DNA of 64,000 bases from JBFLYO01 sp040756745. Its GTDB lineage: Bacteria > Bacteroidota > Ignavibacteria > UBA10030 > UBA6906. This document shows positions 10,301 through 19,161 of this stretch, piece after piece. The stretch is taken from NCBI GenBank assembly GCA_040756745.1, contig JBFLYO010000004.1:1-64000 (forward strand), in the 5' to 3' direction. The notes under the pieces were generated by a model, which was not told the origin of the DNA, did not search any database, and worked only from the letters and a program-made list of their open reading frames with translations. The translations under genes and the position numbers were made by a program. Every line of letters begins with the position of its first letter. Position 1 is the first letter of the stretch.

Positions 10301-10338
10301 CGACCTCCGACGGCTCCTGAGCCGGAGGTCGCGGTTTT
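10301..10338 (+). terminator. Intrinsic terminator after GH94 gene
   Basis: An 8-bp stem (10301-10308 with 10324-10331) is continued by an inner 5-bp stem GGCTC/GAGCC (10312-10316 with 10319-10323) across a 3-nt bulge with a 2-nt loop. The run GCGGTTTTCC follows. It lies 12 bp after the GH94 stop and upstream of the next gene's ribosome-binding site. Confidence 0.7.
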
Positions 10339-10364
10339 CCACAATCGAGAACAAGGAAAGCATC

Positions 10365-11930
10365 ATGCGGCGACTCAGCTTTATTGTCCCGTTTCTGGTG
10401 GTCTCGCTCCAGGCGCACGCCCAGCTCTCCGAGGATGCGATCCTGGACACCATCCAGCATACGGCACTCAATTTCTTCTGGCAGGAAGCGAATCCCCTCA
10501 ACGGCCTGATCCGCGACCGCAGCAGATCCGATGCGCCTTCCAGCATTGCATCGGTCGGCTTCGGTCTCAGTGCGATCTGCATCGGGGTCGATCACGGGTG
10601 GGTCTCTCGTGCGGTGGCAGCCGACCGGGTACAGACAACGCTCCAGACATTCTGGCGTGGTCCTCAGGGCTCCGGCAACGGGTACATCGGTCAGTATGGC
10701 CTGTTTTATCATTTTCTTGATATGAATACCGCCACACGCGTGTGGGACAGCGAACTCTCGACGATCGATACGGGCCTGCTCCTCGCAGGCATCGTCGATG
10801 CAAAACAGTACTTCACAGGAGCCGACCCCGTTGAGACGCACATACGCGCGCTGGCCGACTCGATCTACGAGAGAATGAATTGGGACCTCATGCGGAACTA
10901 CAACACCGGCATCATGATGGGGTGGATGCCCGGGACGGGATTTGCGGGCTACGGGCAGTGGACCGGCTATAATGAAGCGATGATCATGTACATCCTCGCT
11001 ATGGGGTCGCCGACCTACCCTGTGGGGGCCGACGGATGGACGAAGTGGACCTTTGGTTACCGCTGGGTGAACTACTACGGGTTCCAGCACGTCGGGTTCG
11101 CGCCCCTCTTCGGTCATCAGTACTCGCATTGCTGGATCGACTTCCGCGGGATCGAAGACGCCTACATGCGGGACAAGGGGATTGACTATTTTGAGAATTC
11201 CCGGCGTGCAACCTACGCGCAGCGGGCCTACTGCATTGAAAACCCGCATGGGTATGCCGGATACAACGACTCTCTCTGGGGGATCACGGCAAGCGACACG
11301 CCCACGGGGTACAAGGCACGTGGAGCGCCGCCCGATGAAGGGGATGACGGAACGCTTGTCCCCACCGCCCCCGTGAGCTCAATCCCGTTCGCGCCCGAGA
11401 TCGTCATGCCGGTCATCAGGAACATGTGGAACAACTACCGGACGCAACTCTGGACGCCGTACGGCTTCCGTGATGCATTCAATATCGGACTGAACTGGTG
11501 GGATACTGACATCATCGGCATCGACCAGGGGCCGATGATTATTATGATCGAAAATTACAGGACCGGGAAAGTATGGGAGCGGTTCATGAGGAGCGCGGAA
11601 GTCCAGCGCGGCCTCCAGGCCGCAGGGTTTGCACCGGTCACGGCGGTTGACGATAAGCCCGTCCCACTCTCGTACCGCCTGGAGCAGAACTTCCCGAATC
11701 CGTTCAATCCTGTTACAACAATCCGCTACGAGGTCCCTTCGCAGTCGATAGTCACGCTTGCCGTCTACGATTTGCTCGGTCGCGAGGTGGCACTGCTGCT
11801 CGACGGGGAGCAGACGGCAGGTGTTCATCGTGCGACATTCGACGCAACAGGGCTTGCCAGCGGCGTCTATGTGTACCGCATCCGTGCCGGGGTCTTTACG
11901 GCCTCTCGCACCATGGTTCTACTGAAGTGA
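10365..11930 (+). CDS. Secreted PF10091 glucoamylase-like / GH144-type glucanase with T9SS tail
   Basis: This 521-aa protein starts 10-14 nt after AAGGAAA. A signal peptide (residues 1-20, 'LQAHAQ') precedes an (alpha/alpha)6 catalytic domain of the PF10091 'glycoamylase' type, the family that includes GH144 endo-beta-1,2-glucanases. Signatures seen are 'ELSTIDTGLLLAGI', 'GHQYSHCWIDFRGI', 'DYFENSRRAT', 'SSIPFAPEIVMPVI' and 'GIDQGPMIIMIENYRTG'. The last ~80 residues are a T9SS sorting domain ('NFPNPFNPVTTI', 'VYDLLGREVALL', 'GVYVYRI'), so the enzyme should reach the surface or medium. The next gene (11935) is a close homologue without the sorting tail. The predicted role is endo-cleavage of a beta-glucan outside the cell; beta-1,2 specificity is likely from the family but unproven. 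Confidence 0.85.
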   Translation: MRRLSFIVPFLVVSLQAHAQLSEDAILDTIQHTALNFFWQEANPLNGLIRDRSRSDAPSSIASVGFGLSAICIGVDHGWVSRAVAADRVQTTLQTFWRGPQGSGNGYIGQYGLFYHFLDMNTATRVWDSELSTIDTGLLLAGIVDAKQYFTGADPVETHIRALADSIYERMNWDLMRNYNTGIMMGWMPGTGFAGYGQWTGYNEAMIMYILAMGSPTYPVGADGWTKWTFGYRWVNYYGFQHVGFAPLFGHQYSHCWIDFRGIEDAYMRDKGIDYFENSRRATYAQRAYCIENPHGYAGYNDSLWGITASDTPTGYKARGAPPDEGDDGTLVPTAPVSSIPFAPEIVMPVIRNMWNNYRTQLWTPYGFRDAFNIGLNWWDTDIIGIDQGPMIIMIENYRTGKVWERFMRSAEVQRGLQAAGFAPVTAVDDKPVPLSYRLEQNFPNPFNPVTTIRYEVPSQSIVTLAVYDLLGREVALLLDGEQTAGVHRATFDATGLASGVYVYRIRAGVFTASRTMVLLK

Positions 11931-11934
11931 TTGC

Positions 11935-13308
11935 ATGAAGACGGGTGTTTGCGTCCTCCTCTCCTGCCTCGCGATCTGCCTTTCGGGCGCCCACGAGAAG
12001 CCTCGGCCATGGGATCCCCTGCTCGATACACTGCAGGCGAGAACGATCACCTGGTTCCTTGAGACGACTGATCCCAACACGGGCATGACGCCAGACCGCT
12101 CGCCGACTCCCGCTCCTGCCAGCATGGCGGCGGTTGGTTTCGCGCTCACTACGTATCCTGTGGCCGCGGAGCGTGGGATCATCACGCGCCCGCAGGCCGC
12201 GGAACGCGTGCTCAACACGCTCCGGCACCTGTACACGCTGCCGCAAGGGAATCAGCCCCAGGGAGTCGCCGGCTACCGCGGGTTCTTCTACCACTGGCTA
12301 CGGCTGTCGGACAACGCACGGGAGTGGAACTGTGAGCTGTCGACGATCGACACGGGTCTGCTGATGGCCGGCGTTTTGTTTTGCCAGTCGTATTTTGACC
12401 GCGCAAACAGGAACGAAAAGGAAATCCGCCGCCTCGCCGACACGCTCTACCGCCGCGTGGACTGGTCCTGGCTGAGTGAGGGCCGCGAAGGGCTGGCATT
12501 TTCGTGGTATCCCGAGCGGGGAATGTCCAGGGAGTCATGGTGGGGATATAACGAATCGATGATCATGTATATCCTCGCGTTCGGATCGCCGACTCACCCC
12601 GCCCCTCCCGTCGGCTGGAACCACTGGACGTCACGGTACGTGTGGGGAACGTTTTACGGGCAGGACTTCGTCAACTTCGGACCCCTCTTCGGCCACCAGT
12701 ACTCCCACTGCTGGATCGATTTCCGCGGGATACAGGACGCATATATGAAAGAGAAGGGTCTCGATTACTTTGAGAACTCCCGCCGCGCCACGATCACCCA
12801 CCGCCTGTACGCGATCGAGAATCCGCTCAGCTTCACCGGTTATGCGGACACGGTGTGGGGGCTTACGGCGTGCGACGGGCCGCGCGACACTACGTTCTTT
12901 GTGCTTGAAAGAGAACGGAAATTTCATACGTACAGCGCGCGCGGCGTATCGTGTGATTGGTCGCTCGATGACGGAACCATCGCGCCGACGGCCGCCGCAT
13001 CATCGGTCCCCTTTGCGCCGGAGATTTGCATCGCCGCGATCCGCGGCATGCGGAACCGGTATGGCACGGCCCTCTGGCGTGAGCACGGATTCGCCGATGC
13101 CTTCAACCCCACGTTTATCACGCCTCATACTCCGTACGGATGGTTCGACCACGATTACGTCGGCATCGATCAGGGGCCGATCGTACTGATGATCGAGAAC
13201 TACCGCACCGGACTCATCTGGAAGGTCATGAAGAAGAACCCTTACGTGATCGAAGGGCTGAGGAAGGCGGGGTTCTCGGGGGGGTGGCTTGACTCCGCCC
13301 GCCATTGA
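11935..13308 (+). CDS. Second PF10091/GH144-like glucanase, no T9SS tail
   Basis: This 457-aa protein begins 4 bp after the previous stop. Its signal peptide (MKTGVCVLLSCLAICLSGAHE) lacks a lipobox at the normal site, so it is probably periplasmic. The catalytic domain mirrors the upstream gene: 'CELSTIDTGLLMAG', 'GHQYSHCWIDFRGIQDAYM', 'DYFENSRRAT', 'VPFAPEICIAAI' and 'GIDQGPIVLMIENYRTG'. It ends directly after the barrel, with no FlgD-like domain. This suggests two-step processing, with one enzyme exported by T9SS and one kept in the periplasm to shorten imported oligosaccharides. The pair probably arose by tandem duplication with loss or gain of the sorting tail. Confidence 0.84.
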   Translation: MKTGVCVLLSCLAICLSGAHEKPRPWDPLLDTLQARTITWFLETTDPNTGMTPDRSPTPAPASMAAVGFALTTYPVAAERGIITRPQAAERVLNTLRHLYTLPQGNQPQGVAGYRGFFYHWLRLSDNAREWNCELSTIDTGLLMAGVLFCQSYFDRANRNEKEIRRLADTLYRRVDWSWLSEGREGLAFSWYPERGMSRESWWGYNESMIMYILAFGSPTHPAPPVGWNHWTSRYVWGTFYGQDFVNFGPLFGHQYSHCWIDFRGIQDAYMKEKGLDYFENSRRATITHRLYAIENPLSFTGYADTVWGLTACDGPRDTTFFVLERERKFHTYSARGVSCDWSLDDGTIAPTAAASSVPFAPEICIAAIRGMRNRYGTALWREHGFADAFNPTFITPHTPYGWFDHDYVGIDQGPIVLMIENYRTGLIWKVMKKNPYVIEGLRKAGFSGGWLDSARH

Positions 13309-13360
13309 GACCCTTCTCTCTTCAACATTCCAGAATTTGCATTACCGAGATTCCCCCATC

Positions 13361-16300
13361 ATGAACTCCCGTCTCGTCTCACTCCTGATGCCCCTCCTCG
13401 TCTGCCAGGCGGGGCCGGCCCAGACCAGGATGCTCGACGACTTTGATCGATTCGGAGGATGGACCACCGTCGTCTCCGAAGGCGCACGCCTCCAGGTCAC
13501 GAGGGGAACATGCGCGACCGGAGGGTGTCTTGTGATGGACTTCGACCTGAGCACCGTCCGCGGCTATGTGTGCGCGCAGAAGAGCTTCAGCATCGATCTC
13601 CCCGCCGACTACCAGTTCGCCTTTGACATGAAGGCGGAGGCACAGGTCAATAACTTCGAATTCAAGCTGTACGACGACAAGAACAACGTCTTCTGGATCA
13701 AGAAGCTCAATATTGTCTATCCAAAGGAGTGGACGCGTCAGCGGATCGCGAAGCGGCAGATCACATTCGCATGGGGGCCATCACGGGCAGAGACCATCCG
13801 CACCGTCCGGAAGATCGAATTTGTCGTCTCCTGCGGGTCGGGTGGGAAGGGAAAGGTGTTTATCGACAATCTCCGGCTGCAGCAGCTGGAAGGGGTAACG
13901 GCAGTCGCCGCTCCGCCTTCGGTGTCCGTCTCGAGTGCTGCGGGCGATCATGCCCCCCGCATCGATTCGTCGGGATCCACTGTCTCGGGCTGGTGGAGCG
14001 CGGGAGCTGGTAGTCAGTGGCTCACGGTGGACTTCCACCGGCTGAGGGATGTCGGCGGGCTGGTGATCGACTGGGACACCGCGGCATACTCGACGGCGTA
14101 CGACGTCCTCTTCTCCGATGACGGCAGCGATTGGATCACCGGTTACTCGGTACGTCACGGCAACGGCGGCCGCGATATCGTGCCGACGCAAGAGGGACAG
14201 GGGCGATGGATGAAACTGGCGCTGCGTGAGGGGGTCGGACAGAGAGGCTATCGCATACGTTCAATCGTGATCAAACCCCCGACCTTTTCGGCGTCTGACA
14301 ACGATCTGTATCATGCGCTGGCGGCGGAGTCGCCTTCGGGATACTACCCGAAGTACTTCAGCGACAGGCAGTCGTACTGGAACGTCATGGGCGTGAACGG
14401 CGACAGCAAGGAGGCGCTCATCAATCAGCAGGGCCAGATCGAAGTGGACAAGACGAGGTTCTCGCTCGAGCCCTTCCTGTTCGTCGAGGGGCGGCTGGTC
14501 ACATGGAGCAACGTCACCACCACGCAGGAACTTCTTGCCGGCTATCTTCCCATTCCCGCAGTCACCTGGAATTACCGTGACCTCTGGACGTTACGGATCG
14601 AGGGAACAGCAGCCGGAGTGCCCGGGAATTCACTGCTCGGCATCCGGTACACACTCGGGTGCAAGAGCACGAACGGCAGTGCGAAATTGTTCGTTGCGAT
14701 CAGGCCGTTTCAGGTCAATCCACCCTGGCAGAGTCTGAATGAGAATGGAGGGGTGGCGCGCATCGACAGCATCGTTGTCCGCGGGGGGATGATCGAAGCA
14801 GATGGCATCACCATCGTGCCGATGACCGCGCCAAGCCGGTTTGGCGCGACGGAGTTCGACCGCGGGGACATCACAGCCTATCTCGCGCAAGGCGCGGTGC
14901 CGCCGGAGCAGTCGGCGCACGATCACGCCGGCTACGCCTCCGCGGCGCTCGAGTACGACGTGAGACTCGGCACAGGGCAGACCGCCGATTTCTACCTGGC
15001 CGTTCCATTCCACGGCTGGCGCCGGAGTCCCACCCCCGGCATGGGACCTGATGCCGGCGTGTACTATGAGCTGATGCAATCGCAGACCGTCGGAGTCTGG
15101 GAAGGGCTCCTGAATCGCGTGCGATTCACGCTCCCCCCCACTGGAGGGGACGTCGCCCGGACCATCCGCTCGAACCTTGCCTACATTCTCATAAACCGTG
15201 ACGGACCAGGCATCCAGCCCGGCTCGCGGAGCTACGAGCGTTCATGGATCCGCGACGGTTCGCTGACCGCCAGCGCGCTGCTGCGGTTGGGGCATGCCGA
15301 CGTGGTGCGACAGTTCATCGACTGGTATGCCGGTGGACAGTTCCCGAGCGGCAAGATACCTTGCGTCATGGATACCCGCGGCCCCGATGCGGTGCCGGAG
15401 CATGACAGCCATGGAGAGTTCCTCATGGCGGTCTATCAGTATTTTCTCTTCTCCCGGGACACGGTCTGGCTTCGGGGCAAGTTCGAGGTCGTGGAGAAGG
15501 CGGTTCGCTACATCCAGTCGCTCCGCACTGAAAGGAAGACCGACGCTTACAAGAACGGCACACCCCAACAACGCGCCCTCTACGGCCTCGTTCCCGAATC
15601 GATAAGCCATGAGGGATACTGGGACGTCCCACGGCATTCCTACTGGGACGATTTTTTTGTGCTGCGGGGACTGAAAGATGCGACCGCGATTGCTGCCGCC
15701 CTGAAGGATGATTCGCTTGCAACAGCGTGGGCCTCGGAGCGCGATAGTTTCCGGAAGGACTTCTATGCCTCCGTCCGTCAGGCGGTGAAGAACACCGGGA
15801 TCGACTACGTCCCAGGGTGCGCGGAGCTGGGGGATTTCGATGCGACATCGACGACGATCGGAGTTATCCCCGGTGGCGAGCTCGGCAAGATTCCTGAGCC
15901 GCTGCTCCATAACACATTCGACAGGTATTACAGATTCTTTAAGGACCGCGTGACGAAGGGAGAGTACGTGAATTATACCCCGTACGAGACCCGTGTCATC
16001 GGGACATTCGTCGCCCTCGGCCAGCGTGACCGGGCCGCGGAGGCGCTCACGTTCTTCATGAACGACCGCCGTCCTCCCGCCTGGAACCATTGGGCGGAAG
16101 TGGTCTGGCGCGACCCGTCAGCCCCGAAGTATATCGGCGACATGCCGCACACCTGGGTCGGTTCCGATTTCATCAGATCCGTCCTTACCATGTTTGCGTA
16201 TGAGCGTGAAAGCGATAATGCAATTGTGCTGGCCGCGGGAATTCCCGAAGCCTGGGTCAGAGACACCTCCGGTGTTGGCGTCACAGGCCTCCTCACGCCC

Positions 16301-16519
16301 GCGGGAGCGGTGAACTACCTGCTCCGCATGAAGGGGAAGTCCGTCGTGGCGGACATCGCTCCTGGCTTAAACCTGAACGCTTCGACCATTGTCATGCCAT
16401 CTCCCCTCATGGAGCGCCCGCGTTTCGTCACGCTGAATGGGAAAAAGATGCCGCTCCCGCCAACAGGCGAAATACAGCTCAGATCTCTCCCGGCGCGTAT
16501 TGAATTCCACTATCGGTAA
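13361..16519 (+). CDS. Secreted discoidin-like / six-hairpin glycosidase-type protein
   Basis: This 1,052-aa protein is predicted from the ATG at 13361 because it gives a signal peptide (MNSRLVSLLMPLLVCQAGPAQ); an in-frame start at 13289 would add 24 unlikely residues. An N-terminal carbohydrate-binding-like beta-sandwich ('DDFDRFGGW', up to 'KVFIDNLRLQQL') is followed by an F5/8C-like segment ('WLTVDFHRLRDVGGLVIDW', 'YDVLFSDDGSDW'). An alpha-helical barrel then carries 'YERSWIRDGSLTASALLRLG', 'FPSGKIPCVMD' and 'EHDSHGEFLMAVYQYF', typical of six-hairpin glycosidases. The specific GH family is not recognised. It sits between GH144-like and GH2 genes, and its stop codon overlaps the GH2 start by one base, so it belongs to the glucan operon. 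Confidence 0.75.
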   Translation: MNSRLVSLLMPLLVCQAGPAQTRMLDDFDRFGGWTTVVSEGARLQVTRGTCATGGCLVMDFDLSTVRGYVCAQKSFSIDLPADYQFAFDMKAEAQVNNFEFKLYDDKNNVFWIKKLNIVYPKEWTRQRIAKRQITFAWGPSRAETIRTVRKIEFVVSCGSGGKGKVFIDNLRLQQLEGVTAVAAPPSVSVSSAAGDHAPRIDSSGSTVSGWWSAGAGSQWLTVDFHRLRDVGGLVIDWDTAAYSTAYDVLFSDDGSDWITGYSVRHGNGGRDIVPTQEGQGRWMKLALREGVGQRGYRIRSIVIKPPTFSASDNDLYHALAAESPSGYYPKYFSDRQSYWNVMGVNGDSKEALINQQGQIEVDKTRFSLEPFLFVEGRLVTWSNVTTTQELLAGYLPIPAVTWNYRDLWTLRIEGTAAGVPGNSLLGIRYTLGCKSTNGSAKLFVAIRPFQVNPPWQSLNENGGVARIDSIVVRGGMIEADGITIVPMTAPSRFGATEFDRGDITAYLAQGAVPPEQSAHDHAGYASAALEYDVRLGTGQTADFYLAVPFHGWRRSPTPGMGPDAGVYYELMQSQTVGVWEGLLNRVRFTLPPTGGDVARTIRSNLAYILINRDGPGIQPGSRSYERSWIRDGSLTASALLRLGHADVVRQFIDWYAGGQFPSGKIPCVMDTRGPDAVPEHDSHGEFLMAVYQYFLFSRDTVWLRGKFEVVEKAVRYIQSLRTERKTDAYKNGTPQQRALYGLVPESISHEGYWDVPRHSYWDDFFVLRGLKDATAIAAALKDDSLATAWASERDSFRKDFYASVRQAVKNTGIDYVPGCAELGDFDATSTTIGVIPGGELGKIPEPLLHNTFDRYYRFFKDRVTKGEYVNYTPYETRVIGTFVALGQRDRAAEALTFFMNDRRPPAWNHWAEVVWRDPSAPKYIGDMPHTWVGSDFIRSVLTMFAYERESDNAIVLAAGIPEAWVRDTSGVGVTGLLTPAGAVNYLLRMKGKSVVADIAPGLNLNASTIVMPSPLMERPRFVTLNGKKMPLPPTGEIQLRSLPARIEFHYR

Positions 16520-19158
16520 TGAAGGGATCAGGCCGCCACACACAATCGCTGAACGGCACATGGCAACTTGCCCCAGGCGGAGAAGGTATCCCGACGAGCG
16601 GCTGGACTCACAGTGTGCCGGTCCCCTCCCTGGTGGACGCCGCGTCTCCTGACTATTCCTGGCGTGATCACGAGTATCACTGGTATCGACTGAAATTCAC
16701 CGTTGACTCCTCCGTTGAACGCGAAACGGCGCTTCTCCGTCTCGAACAGGCGATGTACGGTACAGCGGTCTATCTGAACGGCACTCGTATCGGGAGCGAC
16801 ATTGCCTGCTATACCTCTCAGGAATACGATGTACGCCGGCAGATCCGTTACGCAGAAGAGAACGAACTTCTTGTCCGCGTCGGACAGAGGAAGACTCTCC
16901 CTCCCGAGAGCGCCGTGGGGAACGATCAGGAGCGGAAGGAGTTTGTGCCGGGGATCTGGGGGGATGTGGAGCTTGTTTGCTGCGGCAATCCCCGCATTCG
17001 GCTTGTTCAGATCATCCCACAGATTGCGTCGGGAATAGCTGAGGCGAAGCTGTGGATTGAGAACTCAAGCTCGTCTGTCGTCACCGTCGCTGTTACCGCG
17101 CGCGTCGTTAAAAAGAAATCGGGCTCACCCGCATCCCACCCAGTTCAGAAAGCGATTTCTGTTCCGGCGAAAGGTGCATGCGTTGAAACACTCGAGACAC
17201 ACATCGACCGCCCGTTGCTCTGGTCGCCGGAACGTCCGTTTCTCTACGTGCTCGAGGCATCGGTTAAAGTGGAGGGAGTGGCTGTCGACTACTCCCGTAC
17301 AACATTCGGGATGCGCGAGTTTTCGATCAAGGGAGGAGATTTTCTTTTCAACGGCCGCAAGGTCCGTCTCCGCGGCGGGAACATCGCCCTGCACCGGTTC
17401 TTCGCCGACCCCGACCGTGGAACGCTCCCCTGGGACATGGACTGGGTGAAGAGAGTCCTTATCGACATTCCGCGCGAGCATAACTTCAATTTCTTCCGCA
17501 GCCATTTGGGGCAGTTATACAACCGCTGGTACGACATTGCAGACGAGCATGGGATGCTCATCCAGAACGAGTGGCCATTCTGGAGGACCAGCGGGACGAA
17601 GGAACAGATCCGGAAAGAATTCACACGCTGGCTTCAGGACAACTGGAACCATCCGAGCATCATCATCTGGGACGCCCTCAACGAATGCAGCGACGACATC
17701 GTCCAGCGCGAAATCGTGCCTGAGATGAAGCGTCTCGACCCGACACGCCCCTGGGAGTCAGTCGATATCCACGAACAACATCCATACATCTACTCGCTGG
17801 GACCCGTGCTGAATGAGGGGCGGTTCGGATTCACGCGGGGCCTTTCGGAGATCGAGCACTCCTCCACGCCCTCGATGGTCAACGAATTCCTCTGGTGGTG
17901 GCTTAACCGGGACGGCAATCCGACTTCGCTGACGCAGGAGGTCATCGAACGGTGGCTGGGAAAACACCATACCAAAGAGGATGTCATCCAGTGGCAATCG
18001 TTTCTCGCCAGTGAGCTTGTCGAACTGTTCCGTCGAATGAACGTCGACGCGATCCAGCCCTTCGTCTATCTGAGTAACAAGGACGGCCCCACGGGCGACT
18101 GGTTCCTCGGCGATATCAAGGAGCTGAAGCCAAAACCGGTGATGCAGGCCCTCCGCAATGCCTTCGCCCCGTTCGGCCTCAGTCTAGAGCTGTGGGACCG
18201 TCATTTTTTTTCGGGAGAGAAGCGAACGATCCGCGTGTTCGTGTTCAACGACACTCAAAAGACGGCGAAGGGAACGATTTGCTGGGGAGTTGCGTCAAGT
18301 GACGACACCTGGATTTGGCGGAACGAGCGAAAGATCACCGTCCCGCCCGTGGACACACTCATTCTTCCTCTTGACATCTCGATCCCCGTCGAAACGGGGG
18401 CTTTTGAAATCCGAGCCGAGCTCAATCGGGATGGCGAACGGTGCGCCGTGTCGCGCAAATCGGCGTACGTTATGGACGGGCTGGCGATGCCTCCGTCACT
18501 GGCCGGTAAGCAGATCGCGGTGCTCGCGCAAGAGCGTGAGGTAATGGACTTCCTGCTTCATCACGGAGTGAAAGCGGTGAACCTCCGGGAGACCGATCTC
18601 AGATTCTGTGACGCCCTTATCGTGGGTGAGGGGATGGTGCAGACCCGCAGTTATCAGCCGCGCCTGGGCGCGGTCACGAAGTTCCTGCAGGGCGGCAAAT
18701 CGATCGTATTGCTCGAACCGGAATACGGAATTACCGAGAAGGAGTCATTTGATGCCGCCCTTGGGGTAGAACTTGTCATCGAGCGGAGGGAGGATGCAGA
18801 CAGGGGAGGGTATGATTCGTATCTGTTCGCAGAGGACATCGATCATCCTCTCTGGGATGGGCTGAGCGCCGACCATTTGAAGATGTTTAACGGCGGATAT
18901 GGGGGCGAGGTGGTGTCGCAGCACAATGTCCTCCCCAACGTGCCGTACAGTGTCTTGGCGCGGTGCGGCCTCCACCTCGCCGTTTCGGCGGTCTGGGAAT
19001 GTCACGTCGGCGCGGGCAGGTTGATCGTTTCGCGGCTGCAACTCCGGGGAAGGCTGATGCGCCGCGACTCAGAAGACGGACTTTTCAGCCGGCGGGCAGA
19101 CCCTGTGGCTCAACGCTACCTGCTCAATCTCGCAGCGTACGCATCAGGGATACGCTGA
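16519..19158 (+). CDS. GH2-family glycoside hydrolase, cytoplasmic
   Basis: This 879-aa protein has no signal peptide. It shows the GH2 order: a jelly-roll sugar-binding domain ('SLNGTWQLAP', 'YHWYRLKFTV', 'VYLNGTRIG'), an Ig-like sandwich, and a TIM barrel. In the barrel, 'WDALNEC' supplies the expected acid/base E389 and 'SMVNEFLWWW' the expected nucleophile E456. After about residue 640, a C-terminal extension ('IAVLAQEREVMDFLLHHGVK', 'DALIVGEGMV', 'FLQGGKSIVLLEPEYGI') looks like a class-I glutamine-amidotransferase-like fold, as seen in some beta-galactosidase relatives. The start overlaps the upstream stop (TAATG). Specificity (beta-glucoside, galactoside or glucuronide) is not clear; an intracellular role on imported oligosaccharides is likely. 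Confidence 0.86.
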   Translation: MKGSGRHTQSLNGTWQLAPGGEGIPTSGWTHSVPVPSLVDAASPDYSWRDHEYHWYRLKFTVDSSVERETALLRLEQAMYGTAVYLNGTRIGSDIACYTSQEYDVRRQIRYAEENELLVRVGQRKTLPPESAVGNDQERKEFVPGIWGDVELVCCGNPRIRLVQIIPQIASGIAEAKLWIENSSSSVVTVAVTARVVKKKSGSPASHPVQKAISVPAKGACVETLETHIDRPLLWSPERPFLYVLEASVKVEGVAVDYSRTTFGMREFSIKGGDFLFNGRKVRLRGGNIALHRFFADPDRGTLPWDMDWVKRVLIDIPREHNFNFFRSHLGQLYNRWYDIADEHGMLIQNEWPFWRTSGTKEQIRKEFTRWLQDNWNHPSIIIWDALNECSDDIVQREIVPEMKRLDPTRPWESVDIHEQHPYIYSLGPVLNEGRFGFTRGLSEIEHSSTPSMVNEFLWWWLNRDGNPTSLTQEVIERWLGKHHTKEDVIQWQSFLASELVELFRRMNVDAIQPFVYLSNKDGPTGDWFLGDIKELKPKPVMQALRNAFAPFGLSLELWDRHFFSGEKRTIRVFVFNDTQKTAKGTICWGVASSDDTWIWRNERKITVPPVDTLILPLDISIPVETGAFEIRAELNRDGERCAVSRKSAYVMDGLAMPPSLAGKQIAVLAQEREVMDFLLHHGVKAVNLRETDLRFCDALIVGEGMVQTRSYQPRLGAVTKFLQGGKSIVLLEPEYGITEKESFDAALGVELVIERREDADRGGYDSYLFAEDIDHPLWDGLSADHLKMFNGGYGGEVVSQHNVLPNVPYSVLARCGLHLAVSAVWECHVGAGRLIVSRLQLRGRLMRRDSEDGLFSRRADPVAQRYLLNLAAYASGIR

Positions 19159-19161
19159 CCG

